A stretch of 60,932 nt of DNA from Bacteroidota bacterium (GCA_016718875.1 JADKBL010000013.1:1-60932); one strand, 5' to 3'. Shown: positions 1 to 8,747, counted from the stretch's first letter. Notes: generated by a model not told the origin, from the sequence alone. A program made the numbers and translations.

Positions 1-212
1 TAAATTTACGTTTTGAAACTTGCTTGGTACTGAACCTTATTGAAACAATTTGGAATCCTAATTCAATACACTTTTCATTTTGTAATACGGCAAAATCTAA
101 CCAGATGAATCTGAAGAAAAATATCTACATTTTGCATCATTTTGAGAATTCTGACTAAAGACAATCACCCATCGACCCGAAAAGTAATTAGAAGCAAGAA
201 GGATGGTGAGTT

Positions 213-620
213 ATGAAAACTACGCTTAATAAGTTGAACGCAATACTCCTGACTACTGCATTATTAATTCTCTCAGCATGCTCGCAGGGCGGAGGCGCTG
301 GAGGCGGCGGAGGAGCGTCTGCTCCAACAACAACGACGACAACTCTCAACCCGAATACCCCTCCCGTATTTAGCTATTCGCCCGCAAGCCAAGTTCTAAC
401 TGTCGGCTCAACGCTTTCTGCCACGTCGCCGTCAATTAGCGCAGGCACGCCAACGTCCTACTCTGTTAGCCCAGCACTACCATCAGGACTCAGCCTTAAC
501 ACATCGACTGGAGCAATAAGCGGATCTCCAACTGCCACAGCCGCGTCGGCTTGCCATTTGCGTTACCGGACTAAGCATTCTTCGGCTCACTCGCTTCGGA
601 CAGCTCAACATTACAGTTAA
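213..620 (+). CDS. SBBP lipoprotein, N-terminal fragment (frameshifted)
   Basis: This is the front part of a secreted lipoprotein. Residues 1-22 form a signal peptide with the lipobox LSAC, so Cys23 would be lipidated and the protein anchored in the outer envelope. A Gly-rich and Thr-rich linker follows, then one putative Ig-like (He_PIG) module with the typical LPSGLSLNTSTGAISG core. An AAGGA ribosome site precedes the ATG. After about residue 112 the reading frame goes wrong: the last 20 or so residues do not resemble the family, while another frame at 560-620 reads TVTGLS and then LNITVNVAAP, the expected continuation into the next feature. The gene is therefore split by an indel, from real decay or a sequence error. 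It is on the opposite strand to nearly all other genes here and may be a host gene or a phage cargo gene. Confidence 0.7.
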   Translation: MKTTLNKLNAILLTTALLILSACSQGGGAGGGGGASAPTTTTTTLNPNTPPVFSYSPASQVLTVGSTLSATSPSISAGTPTSYSVSPALPSGLSLNTSTGAISGSPTATAASACHLRYRTKHSSAHSLRTAQHYS

Positions 621-621
621 C

Positions 622-2148
622 GTGGCAGCGCCAGGCACCCTGACATACTCAAAGCAAACAGCAAGATATGCGCGAAATTATGTAGTTCAAAACAATACTC
701 CCTCCGCAACAGGAGGAAGCCCATCATCTTATTCCATTTCACCGTCACTCCCCTCAGGCCTTTCATTTAACACATCGACTGGAGTTATCAGCGGAACGCC
801 AACATCAATTTCAGCAGCCGCAAACTATACCGTCACAGCTACCAATGTCTCTGGATCAGCCACTCGGGTTCTCTCAATTGAAATCGCAGAGCCTTGGACA
901 AGGTTTACTTCTGGCGACTCTTCAACCGCCGCATACTATTTAGCAACCGTCTCTGATACTTCAGGAAACGTCTATGCAACAGGAAGATCCAACAAAGGCA
1001 TGGACGGCAACACACACTCGTCTGCCCGGGCATCAGGAAACATTATTCTTACAGAGAGCGTGGAATTCAAGCGGGACTGGGCTCTGGACAGAGTCAGATT
1101 AGAACGGGAAGGTGGTTTTGGCGCAAATCCAAATGGCATGACTATCGACTCAAATTCAAATCTATACATCACTGGAGAGGCTACTGGAAACATTGATGGT
1201 GTAACAAAAACTGGCAACAGTGACATGCTCTTAATTAAGTACGATTCAAACGGAAACAAAATTTGGACTCGATTGCTTGGCTCGGCTGGCGCCAACATCT
1301 ATGGAACATCCATCGTTGCCGATTCTGCAAATAATGTTTATATCGCAGGCGTCACCAATGGACACCTTGACGCGCAAACAAGAACTGGGACCAGAGATCT
1401 TTTTGTAACTAAATACAACTCATCAGGAACACGCCAATGGACAAGACTTCTTGGCGCAGCAACCTTCGTCACAGAAGCTTATGCAATCGCCATAGACTCT
1501 TCTTCCAGTGTCTATGTAACAGGCGTGACATACGGCGGACTCGACGGCAACACTCGCGTAGGAAGCAGAGACATGTATGTCGTGAAATACGACTCTTCAG
1601 GCAATAAGCAATGGACTTACCAAATGGGCGCGGCCACTAACCCCGTAAGTGCAATTAGCGAAGGCCGAGGCATAACAGTCGATCAGTCTGGATATATTTA
1701 TGTGACAGGCCATACCTATGGAAACTTTGATTCCAATGCAAGAACCGGAGCAGTTGATGTGTTCATAATGAAGCTCAACTCAGCCGGAGCAAAACAATTT
1801 TCCGCTCAATACGGAAAAGCTGGATCTGGATTACTTCCGCAATCGCTAACCGTCGATACTTCCGGAAATCTATATGTCGCAGGATGGACTGATACTCAAG
1901 GAATCGGAAGCATTGCTCAAATTGGAAGCAAAGATGCGTTTGTAGCTCGATTCTCTCCGTCTGGAAGCTTTGAGTGGGCAGCGACAAAAGGTGTTGCTGC
2001 AAGCGAGGCTATTGCCTACTCAGTGGCCACAAATGCTGCTGGAGAAGTGATTGTCTGCGGATCTTCTAGCGCAGGGTTTGATAACAATACAATCTCTGGC
2101 ACAGGAGCCTTCGTGACTAAGCTAAACACAGCAGGATTCCAACAATGA
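622..2148 (+). CDS. SBBP-repeat beta-propeller protein, C-terminal part
   Basis: This is the continuation of the lipoprotein that starts at 213. It begins, with GTG as the only local start, at the edge of the first Ig-like module, followed by a second He_PIG module (residues about 25-95, LPSGLSFNTSTGVISG). About seven SBBP repeats follow, each with a core like DSSGNVYVTG and then KYDSSGNKQWTR, which fold as blades of a beta-propeller. Near 1040-1110 the repeat pattern breaks: the in-frame residues are unlike a blade, whereas the +1 frame reads NSSGTGLWTES, as a blade should. So a second pair of indels is likely. Such proteins are surface-exposed in Leptospira and Bdellovibrio-type bacteria; a molecular function is not known. 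It converges tail to tail with the minus-strand gene ending at 2149. Confidence 0.7.
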   Translation: MAAPGTLTYSKQTARYARNYVVQNNTPSATGGSPSSYSISPSLPSGLSFNTSTGVISGTPTSISAAANYTVTATNVSGSATRVLSIEIAEPWTRFTSGDSSTAAYYLATVSDTSGNVYATGRSNKGMDGNTHSSARASGNIILTESVEFKRDWALDRVRLEREGGFGANPNGMTIDSNSNLYITGEATGNIDGVTKTGNSDMLLIKYDSNGNKIWTRLLGSAGANIYGTSIVADSANNVYIAGVTNGHLDAQTRTGTRDLFVTKYNSSGTRQWTRLLGAATFVTEAYAIAIDSSSSVYVTGVTYGGLDGNTRVGSRDMYVVKYDSSGNKQWTYQMGAATNPVSAISEGRGITVDQSGYIYVTGHTYGNFDSNARTGAVDVFIMKLNSAGAKQFSAQYGKAGSGLLPQSLTVDTSGNLYVAGWTDTQGIGSIAQIGSKDAFVARFSPSGSFEWAATKGVAASEAIAYSVATNAAGEVIVCGSSSAGFDNNTISGTGAFVTKLNTAGFQQ

Positions 2149-3198
2149 TTAAGACTTTTTACCCACAGCCTTTTTAATATTTGATTCAAAAAGGCAAATC
2201 TCAAAACATTCAAAAACATCTGACCCAACCGATTCCCCCAAAACCTTCTTGGGCTTTAGAGGCTGGGTCTCGTTTATTTTTTCCTTTTTATTCTTTATGT
2301 CACTCAAGCAATTAAGTGATTCAAAAGACTCATCCGTCGCCTTCAAGGAAGAGATAAGTTCCATAAAATTATTCTTAATCATTTCCTGAGACGAGGCTGG
2401 CTGATACCGAAGATTCACGTATGCCATAATAGTTTTCATTTGAGGATCGCTGTCAGAAAATACATGATGCTTTCTGCCAAGAGATAAAATCGCCTTACCA
2501 TCGTGACTGTAAATCTTAAATCCAGAGCCGCCTGCCATCAGAACAGCCTCTATCTCTTTACCGTCAATTTTCAGATTTTTAGTCCTCGCCTCGCTAACAA
2601 TCGGACTCAAGTGAATAGGAATCTGCTCGCCAGAAGTGTTGCTAAAATGAACCATCGGACAAGAATACTGAGCCCCAGTCCAAAAACTCTCGCCCTCTAT
2701 TTCAGAACATGAGCCCTTTTGAACGTACCCCAAAGTCATGTGTGGCTTGTACTTAGGAAAATCATTTGTAACCGCAAACTCATTTCTGATTTTCCAGTGA
2801 AGATCTTGAAGATCTTTTGATAAAATCTCAACCACGATTACGTCGTAAGGTTTATCTTCGTTTCGAAATGCAGAAATTCTGCCTATCTCAAACTTAATCG
2901 GAGCGCACTCCGCAAGTATTTTCTTGATAGGCTCAAAATCCGATTCGTTTTCTAGGCCATACAGAAGCGTAATATGCGGCTCAACCTCAAGACCGTTGGC
3001 CAGGTTTTTCTTGTGCGGATGCTCTTCATAAATATACCTGGCATCCAAAAGACGTTGCGCGTCCCAAAACCTAGAGTCTTCGCCCTCTGCGAAATTCTCG
3101 TAATTAAGAAGAAGAGTATTATATTTTACAGCTAGACCGGAATTAGACTCCTCTAGAGGAACCCCAATCCAGTCCAATTGAGTGGACACTTGGCTCAT
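2149..3198 (-). CDS. 2H phosphoesterase family protein
   Basis: The protein (349 aa) carries both signature motifs of the 2H (LigT/2'-5' RNA ligase-like) phosphoesterase fold: HIT at residues 75-77 in a PHITLLYG context, and HMT at 153-155 in KPHMTLGYV. The two His-x-Thr motifs form the active site that opens 2',3'-cyclic or 2'-5' phosphodiester bonds. Residues about 200-349 are an extra C-terminal region that I do not recognise; its last third is Lys/Glu-rich. A strong AAAGGGGG site lies 4 bases before the ATG. Phage 2H enzymes include the T4 anti-CBASS protein Acb1, which destroys cyclic nucleotide signals, but others act on RNA or are uncharacterised, so the substrate is open. Codons 5-9 overlap a copy of the dispersed 16-bp palindrome. 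Confidence 0.8.
   Translation of the reverse strand: MSQVSTQLDWIGVPLEESNSGLAVKYNTLLLNYENFAEGEDSRFWDAQRLLDARYIYEEHPHKKNLANGLEVEPHITLLYGLENESDFEPIKKILAECAPIKFEIGRISAFRNEDKPYDVIVVEILSKDLQDLHWKIRNEFAVTNDFPKYKPHMTLGYVQKGSCSEIEGESFWTGAQYSCPMVHFSNTSGEQIPIHLSPIVSEARTKNLKIDGKEIEAVLMAGGSGFKIYSHDGKAILSLGRKHHVFSDSDPQMKTIMAYVNLRYQPASSQEMIKNNFMELISSLKATDESFESLNCLSDIKNKKEKINETQPLKPKKVLGESVGSDVFECFEICLFESNIKKAVGKKS
3172..3187. repeat. Dispersed palindrome, copy 1 (variant)
   Basis: The sequence is GTCCAATTGAGTGGAC, one mismatch from the consensus GTCCAATTGATTGGAC. It lies in codons 5-9 of the 2H phosphoesterase gene, where it encodes STQLD. Confidence 0.85.
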
Positions 3199-3224
3199 AA
3201 AGCCCCCTTTGGATAGCCCTTAGG

Positions 3225-3425
3225 CTATCTTCCATGAGTCTTAATTTCAACGCCCTGATTCTTTACGGCCTCTATGATCTTCCTAATTGCATCCGATCGG
3301 GTGCAGGCCAAATCAAGGGCAACATTATCCACAAAATTCCTAATATCATCAGTCAATCGAACGTATGTGATGTTACTTTTTTTGTTCTTATTATTATCTG
3401 ATTCGATAATAAGCGGCCTATCCAT
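3225..3425 (-). CDS. Small ribbon-helix-helix DNA-binding protein
   Basis: A 66-aa protein whose residues about 18-62 look like a ribbon-helix-helix (CopG/Arc-like) domain: a short strand ITYVRL, then a helix and a second helix with TRSDAIRKIIEAV. Such proteins dimerise and place the paired beta strand in the major groove of palindromic operators. I chose the ATG at 3425, which has GGGGG six bases upstream; an in-frame TTG two codons earlier is possible. It sits between the 2H phosphoesterase and the gene at 3438. It is one of three probable RHH proteins in this late cluster and so a candidate binder of the dispersed palindrome. Confidence 0.75.
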   Translation of the reverse strand: MDRPLIIESDNNKNKKSNITYVRLTDDIRNFVDNVALDLACTRSDAIRKIIEAVKNQGVEIKTHGR

Positions 3426-3437
3426 ATCCAACCCCCA

Positions 3438-3773
3438 CTACTTTAGTCTGCTATCGTGCATCATATCTGGCGAGACCAGATTTGCTCTTTTCAGACGGAT
3501 TCGTTTCAATGCGTCATTGTATTCTCGAACCAAATCACCATCCACCAGAGAAGTAGTGATCTTCCACAACAAAAAACTCTCTTTTTTTATATTCACAGGA
3601 GCGTCAGAACAGAAGTTTGGATCCGCACTCATGGTCCACCTAAAAGAACCATCCTGAAGCATCATTTCCCTAGCAAATAAAATATTCTTTACAACACCAT
3701 CTTGGTCCGTAGTTTCAGCCAACAATACCATTCGGCTAAACCCAGACGACATCTCCCCAACAAACAAATTCAT
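3438..3773 (-). CDS. Hypothetical protein, 111 aa
   Basis: I do not recognise this protein. It has no signal peptide or membrane segment and has a mixed alpha/beta look, with a stretch around MMLQDGSFRWTMSADPNFCSD and a basic C-terminal helix. Its ATG overlaps the TGA of rmlB upstream (ATGA), so it is translationally coupled to that gene and belongs to the same transcript as the RHH and 2H genes downstream. Confidence 0.6.
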   Translation of the reverse strand: MNLFVGEMSSGFSRMVLLAETTDQDGVVKNILFAREMMLQDGSFRWTMSADPNFCSDAPVNIKKESFLLWKITTSLVDGDLVREYNDALKRIRLKRANLVSPDMMHDSRLK

Positions 3774-4762
3774 GCAGTCACCTTCTTCATCATCTCTCTA
3801 TACTGCCCAACATACCACTCAATGGTTCTCATCAAATCCTGGTCGAACGGGCCAGCATACTCAGGCAAGGACCACTGGTCTGTCTCCTCAGTCCTTCCAA
3901 GGGCATATCTCTCATCATGCCCCAGCCTGTCCCGAACATGCTCAACAAGACTCTGTGGCTTGTTAAGGATGCCAAGCACAAGCCTTGCCAGTAAAATGTT
4001 CGGAATCTCTTTAGTCCCAGTGATATGCACAGCCTTTCCGTGAGGCATATAGTTCGCAAGCAACATCACATTCAAAAACTCACAAACATGATCAACGTAA
4101 ACCCACTGACGCTGCTGATACCCGCTCCCATAAATAGGCACCTTCTTGTCCTCGAGAGCGTTGATGATAATCCTAGGCAAAAACTTCTCATACGCCTGCC
4201 CAGGTCCGAATACGTTCACGCACCTAGTGATGTAGATCGGCATATTGTATTTCTTGATATACGCAGTCGCAGCGTGCTCCTGAGCCGCCTTCGATGCGGA
4301 ATAAACAGACCCCGTCACGAACTTTCCGTCTTCATAAAACTCGCCCTCATGAAGACAAGCACCAACCTCATCAGTTGAAAACAAAATCACCCTTGGCATT
4401 TGCTGGAGATTTTTAATCTCCTCAAAAAGCTCAATAGTTCCAGCAAAGTTGTCTTTAGCAAAAACCATCGGGTCGTTAATTGACGTGTCGACATGGGACT
4501 GAGCCGCAAGGTGAATCACCCAATTCACCCTACCCAAGACCTCTGATAGCACCTCTTTTTTTGCAGTCGTTCCCAGCCGATACTCAATAAACTCATCAAC
4601 GTAATCTGTTGATTCCGGCTTGAACGTCAAAAAATGATGCTTGTAGATTTTTTGATTAGGCCTGAAAGCATCAAGCCCAATGACTTTAAAATTTCTTTCT
4701 TTTAGATAGCGACAAAGATTTTGTCCGATAAAACCAGAAGAGCCCGTCACCAAAACTGTCAT
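3770..4762 (-). CDS. rmlB: dTDP-glucose 4,6-dehydratase (RmlB-like)
   Basis: This extended short-chain dehydrogenase (330 aa) has the NAD-binding GSSGFIG motif at residues 7-13. The catalytic STDEV segment is at 129-133; the Thr-Asp-Glu triad is what distinguishes 4,6-dehydratases from simple epimerases. The YxxxK pair is at Y154 and K158. It would convert dTDP-glucose to dTDP-4-keto-6-deoxyglucose, the second step of dTDP-L-rhamnose synthesis. The ATG at 4762 is preceded by GAGGGG at good spacing, and the residues in frame upstream overlap the previous gene and are not part of the fold. RmlA, RmlC and RmlD lie together 40 kb away at 44.1-46.2 kb, so the pathway is split into two loci. Its stop overlaps the next start. 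Confidence 0.88.
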   Translation of the reverse strand: MTVLVTGSSGFIGQNLCRYLKERNFKVIGLDAFRPNQKIYKHHFLTFKPESTDYVDEFIEYRLGTTAKKEVLSEVLGRVNWVIHLAAQSHVDTSINDPMVFAKDNFAGTIELFEEIKNLQQMPRVILFSTDEVGACLHEGEFYEDGKFVTGSVYSASKAAQEHAATAYIKKYNMPIYITRCVNVFGPGQAYEKFLPRIIINALEDKKVPIYGSGYQQRQWVYVDHVCEFLNVMLLANYMPHGKAVHITGTKEIPNILLARLVLGILNKPQSLVEHVRDRLGHDERYALGRTEETDQWSLPEYAGPFDQDLMRTIEWYVGQYREMMKKVTA

Positions 4763-4812
4763 TTTCCCCTCGATGCTATTTACATCGAGTAAAGAGGATA
4801 AATGACGTTTCG

Positions 4813-5190
4813 TCAATAGGCTGTTACATAGTATGCCACGGCCCCAGGATCTCGAGTCCTAACCTTAACGCCTCGAACTCTTCGATCGCGAAGATATAGA
4901 GTTTCGCCAGACTTTACGACACCACTGTCAGCAGACAAACCCCAGAAAAAGTCAGTCTGGTAAGCGATATCAGCTCCACCCTCGTTTCGGATGATTACTT
5001 GGCTACTTGTAAATCCAAACTCATGAAGATTTGCGTCTGAAGCGTTGGTCTTTTTGTTGTATCCATCAACAGTTCCCGCAGGGTAGGCGGATGCGCTTGT
5101 TGCTACTCCAAAGTACCCAGCCTGAGTCTGATGAAAAAATCCGCTTACAGCTTGCTGAATGTCAAAGCGACCAGTTCCAATTGCAGGCAT
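4813..5190 (-). CDS. Hypothetical virion-type protein, 125 aa
   Basis: This is a small beta-rich protein with Gly, Ala and Tyr-rich segments and no signal peptide; the C-terminus YYVTAY looks like a final beta strand. The composition is that of a phage particle protein, for example a tail-tip or capsid accessory protein, but I recognise no family. GAGGGGTGA precedes the ATG. It is followed by rmlB and preceded at 4 bp by a 62-aa gene, all in one transcript that begins with the baseplate gene at 6297. Confidence 0.6.
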   Translation of the reverse strand: MPAIGTGRFDIQQAVSGFFHQTQAGYFGVATSASAYPAGTVDGYNKKTNASDANLHEFGFTSSQVIIRNEGGADIAYQTDFFWGLSADSGVVKSGETLYLRDRRVRGVKVRTRDPGAVAYYVTAY

Positions 5191-5193
5191 CTA

Positions 5194-5382
5194 TCACCCC
5201 TCGAGAAGAAGTTTTTTTGTATTTGATTCTGTCACAAGCTTTGAATCATCAATCTTCTGTTTCAAAGCATCAGCGGTGACTTCATTTACAGTCTTTCCCT
5301 CTTTTTTGGCAATATCAAGAAGTTGCTTATAGGTGTCACCCTCAACGCCCATCACAAAAATATCATTCAACGGATTTGACAT
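5194..5382 (-). CDS. Hypothetical protein, 62 aa
   Basis: A small charged protein predicted to be mainly helical, with a segment like GDTYKQLLDIAKKEGKTVNEVTADALKQ that resembles the helical half of small ribbon-helix-helix proteins. The beta strand that would make this convincing is not clear. A GGGGTAATTT leader precedes the ATG. It is 3 bp from its neighbours on both sides and cotranscribed with them. Confidence 0.55.
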   Translation of the reverse strand: MSNPLNDIFVMGVEGDTYKQLLDIAKKEGKTVNEVTADALKQKIDDSKLVTESNTKKLLLEG

Positions 5383-5385
5383 AAA

Positions 5386-6297
5386 TTACCCCACACCAAG
5401 TCTTCCGGCCACATTGTTAGCAAAGGTTACCACACTATTTAAAGGATTTGAGCTTCCAGGCTGATCTTTTTTCTCAAGATTAGTTGAAACATCAGGGGTT
5501 ATTGCAATCAACTGTGGCTGGTACGGGTCTTTCGACTGACCAATTCCTAGGCTTGTTGTAAATTGCGCAACAACGTCGCCACGAGAAACAAAGCCCCAAG
5601 TTGTTCCAATCTGAATGGTCTCGATGAAGTCTAGGCTTACTTCCATAACACGAGGCTCGCCATTTCTAAAAAATGACGAATATTCAATATTGCATTGACG
5701 TAAAAGTACATACATCCCGTTGTAATTCATCGGATCAGCTTTGTAATTCGTAGACATCCCAAGATTAGGCAAATGCAAAAACATCTTAGGAGGAGGCCTG
5801 ACTCTGCCGCTTTGTGCTGCGCCTTTTGGATACGTGGGATATGTAAGCGACATTAAATAAGATGCTGCCTTCTGAATATTAAATTGGAAACGAGAACCAG
5901 TCTTACCCTTCAACGCGCCAATCCCAGTCGCCAAAGGATTTCTTGCAAGCGATGAAACTGCCGCTCCGATGTTTTCAATTGCATTATTTAATTGCTGCCC
6001 TTGAGTCAGAGCATAACCATAACTCGGTTCATCTGCTGTAAAAACAGCCTTAAATGAAATCACCTTCTCGCTTCCAGTCAACCATTGATAAATAGGATGC
6101 GAGCCCCCAAGGGGATCTTTGCTTTGATAATCAACGCCTCTTTGGATACTAATCGTTTCAGGAAAATACTGAAACTGAATGCCCTTCAAGCCGTTTTGAC
6201 CTATGCCGTCGTCGTCGTCTAATTCAAAAAGAGAGGCCTTTGTAACCTGAACTTCGTTGCCTCTAACGACTGACGCGATTGATGAAATTACACCCAT
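5386..6297 (-). CDS. Baseplate/tail tube initiator-like protein (CIS tube family)
   Basis: The 303-aa protein resembles the contractile-injection-system tube/baseplate family: near the N-terminus it has FQYFPETISIQRG, and further on SLTYPTYP, RPPPKMFLHLPN and CNIEYSSFFRNGEPRVMEVSLDFIET. Such proteins cap or nucleate the inner tail tube on the baseplate, next to LysM-type wedge proteins. The C-terminal 40 residues are low-complexity. No ribosome site is obvious. It is the first gene downstream of the terminator at 6325-6361, so it either has its own promoter in the 78-bp gap or depends on read-through. Confidence 0.7.
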   Translation of the reverse strand: MGVISSIASVVRGNEVQVTKASLFELDDDDGIGQNGLKGIQFQYFPETISIQRGVDYQSKDPLGGSHPIYQWLTGSEKVISFKAVFTADEPSYGYALTQGQQLNNAIENIGAAVSSLARNPLATGIGALKGKTGSRFQFNIQKAASYLMSLTYPTYPKGAAQSGRVRPPPKMFLHLPNLGMSTNYKADPMNYNGMYVLLRQCNIEYSSFFRNGEPRVMEVSLDFIETIQIGTTWGFVSRGDVVAQFTTSLGIGQSKDPYQPQLIAITPDVSTNLEKKDQPGSSNPLNSVVTFANNVAGRLGVG

Positions 6298-6324
6298 GAT
6301 GCGTATTCTATCCGCTATTTAGAA

Positions 6325-6361
6325 AATAAAAAAGCCCGATCAAAAAAATCGACCGGGCTTT
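6325..6361 (-). terminator. Intrinsic terminator downstream of membrane protein gene
   Basis: On the minus strand AAAGCCCG and CGGGCTTT pair as an 8-bp stem, followed by a T-rich run (TTTTTTATTTT). It starts 14 bp after the stop codon of the gene at 6376-6843. Confidence 0.8.
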
Positions 6362-6375
6362 CAGAAATTACATAA

Positions 6376-6843
6376 TTATTTGCGAGCGCCGCCGAGCAAG
6401 CGAGACATAAGCTGGACAACAGCCTGAACAGTTGCGCTGATCCCAGGAAGGCCTTCAATAACCTTCAAGAGATGATGGACTGCGATGCCCAGAGCTCCAG
6501 AAACAAGACCTGCAACCAACACCTGAACAGTCAGCTCAGGCAAAGTCGCGATAGCAAGCAACACACCAAGAACTGGCGCTGCAAGCATCTTAGCTACCAT
6601 TGGAAGCTTGTCCCACAAAAGCTGACGCAACATTGAAACCTTTAAAGTAGAAATCAAAATACGAATGCCAACAGCAGCAGCGGCCAAAACCAATGCCTGA
6701 CCACTCAAGCCCTGCAATGTTCCAATGTGCTGAACAGCCTGAACGATAAATGTAATTAGATCCATATCAGCAGGAGGAAGAACCTCCTGAGCCCTTGCAA
6801 AAACCGCAGTCATCGTGACCGCCATAAATCCGATTATTTTCAT
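6376..6843 (-). CDS. Membrane protein with signal peptide, holin-like in layout
   Basis: A 155-aa protein with an N-terminal signal peptide (probable cleavage after ARA, about residue 18). Three further hydrophobic stretches lie at about 47-66 (ALVLAAAAVGIRILIST), 82-100 and 106-126, and the tail ends in RLLGGARK. Size, hydrophobic segments and basic C-terminus fit a phage holin or another small inner-membrane protein, but no family signature is visible. AAGGGGGAT precedes the ATG, and a strong terminator follows. The permuted papain-fold peptidase and membrane GAF protein 5 kb upstream in the same region could be lysis partners. Function is an inference. Confidence 0.6.
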   Translation of the reverse strand: MKIIGFMAVTMTAVFARAQEVLPPADMDLITFIVQAVQHIGTLQGLSGQALVLAAAAVGIRILISTLKVSMLRQLLWDKLPMVAKMLAAPVLGVLLAIATLPELTVQVLVAGLVSGALGIAVHHLLKVIEGLPGISATVQAVVQLMSRLLGGARK

Positions 6844-6870
6844 AAATCCCCCTTATAAAAAGTTTATTCC

Positions 6871-7242
6871 TTAATCAGGACAAATACGAGCCGAAACTGT
6901 CAAGCTTTCTCTAAACTGAACGATGAAAGGATCGTCCTCGTCATTATCTTTGATTATTTTTATCTCCCAATCCATGTCTTCGCCAGGACGCACCAATGCC
7001 ATTTTTGTGCCAGAAATACTAATCAGAATTTTACCAGCACATGAATTAAGAATCTGTACTTCGCCAGCAATCAAATCCACATGAACAAACGTATCGTCCG
7101 CTTCCCCTGGAAAACACACAGTAATTTGAGTCGTATTTTGCAGATTAAAAGGATTTCCGTTTTCATATCTCAAATCCAAAGTGAATGATTCTTTTTGGCT
7201 TTGGATAAGACTTAGCTTTTTCTTATTTGTTGTCGATGCCAC
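6871..7242 (-). CDS. Virion protein with BppU-like N-terminal fold
   Basis: A 123-aa beta-rich protein whose pattern (a strand SFTLDLRYENGNPFNLQ, an acidic middle, and DWEIKIIKDN near the end) resembles the Ig-like N-terminal domain of upper-baseplate BppU-type proteins. These attach fibres to the baseplate. The start is a GTG at 7242, preceded by AGGA; no ATG fits. It lies directly downstream of two large fibre genes and before the membrane protein, which supports a structural role. Confidence 0.55.
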   Translation of the reverse strand: MASTTNKKKLSLIQSQKESFTLDLRYENGNPFNLQNTTQITVCFPGEADDTFVHVDLIAGEVQILNSCAGKILISISGTKMALVRPGEDMDWEIKIIKDNDEDDPFIVQFRESLTVSARICPD

Positions 7243-7283
7243 GCTAGTATCCTAACCTTTCTTGCGACAAAGCGCATTAAAAA

Positions 7284-8747
7284 TTAAGCCCCAGTTATGG
7301 GCTCATCCTGAGTGATGAATCCCTCAACCTGACCAGCTACAGCCCCAGTTGCCTCAAGAAGAGTATCTGAAATTCCAGATACAGAATCTATTTGGCCTCC
7401 AACAAAAATAATCGACTGAAGAAGAGTATCTGCCAAGACCTGAGTTCCACTTACGTCCGATCCAGTTTCAAGCAAATTCAAATTAGATTGAGAAAGAGCT
7501 AAGTTAGCCCCTGATAACAACATGTTTGACTCAAACAGTATAGAAAGAGCCAAAGCCAAATCACTTGTCAGAGTATTCAAATCATTGGTCAGAGTCACAA
7601 GATCTGCCTCAAGATCAATCTGGATTCCGCTAACATTTGAAACCAGACCATAAAGATTTGAGATGATCGTATTTATGTTGGTGATTTGCGCATTTATTGT
7701 TCCAAGATTGATTGTTGTTGTGGTCAACACATCTTGTGTGCCAGTCACATTTGTATTGCTTTGAGCTAGAGCTAGGTTTGCTCCAGACAAAGCCGATATA
7801 CTTGCCAGCAAATTGTTACCAATACTGATATCAATTGCCGAGACGCTTGAAACAATAGAATTCAAATTCGTGATAATTGTATTAATTGAAACGATTTGAG
7901 AGTTGATCGTTGCCAAGTTAGTCGTTGCCGTATCAGTGATACCACTCAATGAACCGATAATTGAAAGCACAGTTCCAAGATTTCCTGAAACTGAATCTTC
8001 CAAAACCTGTGCTTGATACAGCACTCCGCTTGTTGACGAAACCAATCCAACAATAGTTCCCAAATTCCCAGAAGACGAGGTCGTTATTCCGCTCAAAGAA
8101 TCGATAATCGAAAGCACAGTTCCAAGATTTCCTGAAACCGAATTTTCCAAAACTTGTGCTTGACCCAATACTCCGCTTGTAGATGCAACCAACTGGACGA
8201 TTGTATCCAAATTGCCCGATGCCGAGTCTTGAAGCGATTGGGTTGTGTCCACCAATACTTGAGTCGTATTTACAAGCGTTTGAGTGCCGGACACATTAGC
8301 ATTCGAAGCAGTAATTAAACTTAAAAGTGTATTTGAAATTGAACACAGTGAATCTTCTAGCACACCCTTTGAAACCCCAGAAATGGCCTGAGTGTTGAAG
8401 TCTGTATTCTGAACAGCATCTCTTGCCCTGGCCGCAAACCAGTAAACTTGATCCTGCTTAAAAACATCGTTATTTGAAAGAGCAAACAATACGACATTCA
8501 AATTTGGAGTATTTAAAATCTTATTGCTCGGGCTAAATATTCCTGCCGAAACTGACTGCTGAGCATACACGTCGTAAGTCACCGGAGCAGCACTCACAGA
8601 AGATGCCGATGGCCATCCTAAAATAAACGAACCGTTATTTTGCGCACTGACGCCAGTGATTCCAATAAAAACCGGAGGCGTTGTTATCAACAAACACGCC
8701 TCTGGAGTTAAATGAGCAAAAGGTCCAAAAAAATACTGAGAGGCCAT
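7284..8747 (-). CDS. Fn3 plus long coiled-coil fibre protein
   Basis: The first 110 residues of this 487-aa protein have fibronectin type III character (ITGVSAQNNGSFILGW, then VYWFAARARD). The rest is an extended heptad-rich region built of imperfect repeats such as SGNLGTVLSIIDSLSG. One 49-residue unit is nearly duplicated, and its DNA recurs 147 bp apart (about 7964 and 8111). This composition is that of a trimeric fibre shaft, with the Fn3 domain either binding the baseplate or displayed outside. It follows the fibre gene at 8748 directly and ends with TQDEPITGA. Confidence 0.7.
   Translation of the reverse strand: MASQYFFGPFAHLTPEACLLITTPPVFIGITGVSAQNNGSFILGWPSASSVSAAPVTYDVYAQQSVSAGIFSPSNKILNTPNLNVVLFALSNNDVFKQDQVYWFAARARDAVQNTDFNTQAISGVSKGVLEDSLCSISNTLLSLITASNANVSGTQTLVNTTQVLVDTTQSLQDSASGNLDTIVQLVASTSGVLGQAQVLENSVSGNLGTVLSIIDSLSGITTSSSGNLGTIVGLVSSTSGVLYQAQVLEDSVSGNLGTVLSIIGSLSGITDTATTNLATINSQIVSINTIITNLNSIVSSVSAIDISIGNNLLASISALSGANLALAQSNTNVTGTQDVLTTTTINLGTINAQITNINTIISNLYGLVSNVSGIQIDLEADLVTLTNDLNTLTSDLALALSILFESNMLLSGANLALSQSNLNLLETGSDVSGTQVLADTLLQSIIFVGGQIDSVSGISDTLLEATGAVAGQVEGFITQDEPITGA

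Noticed and set aside
1..212. Sigma70 promoter upstream of the lipoprotein gene
   Set aside because: TTGAAA at 40-45 has no good -10 at 16-18 bp; only the ribosome site is convincing.
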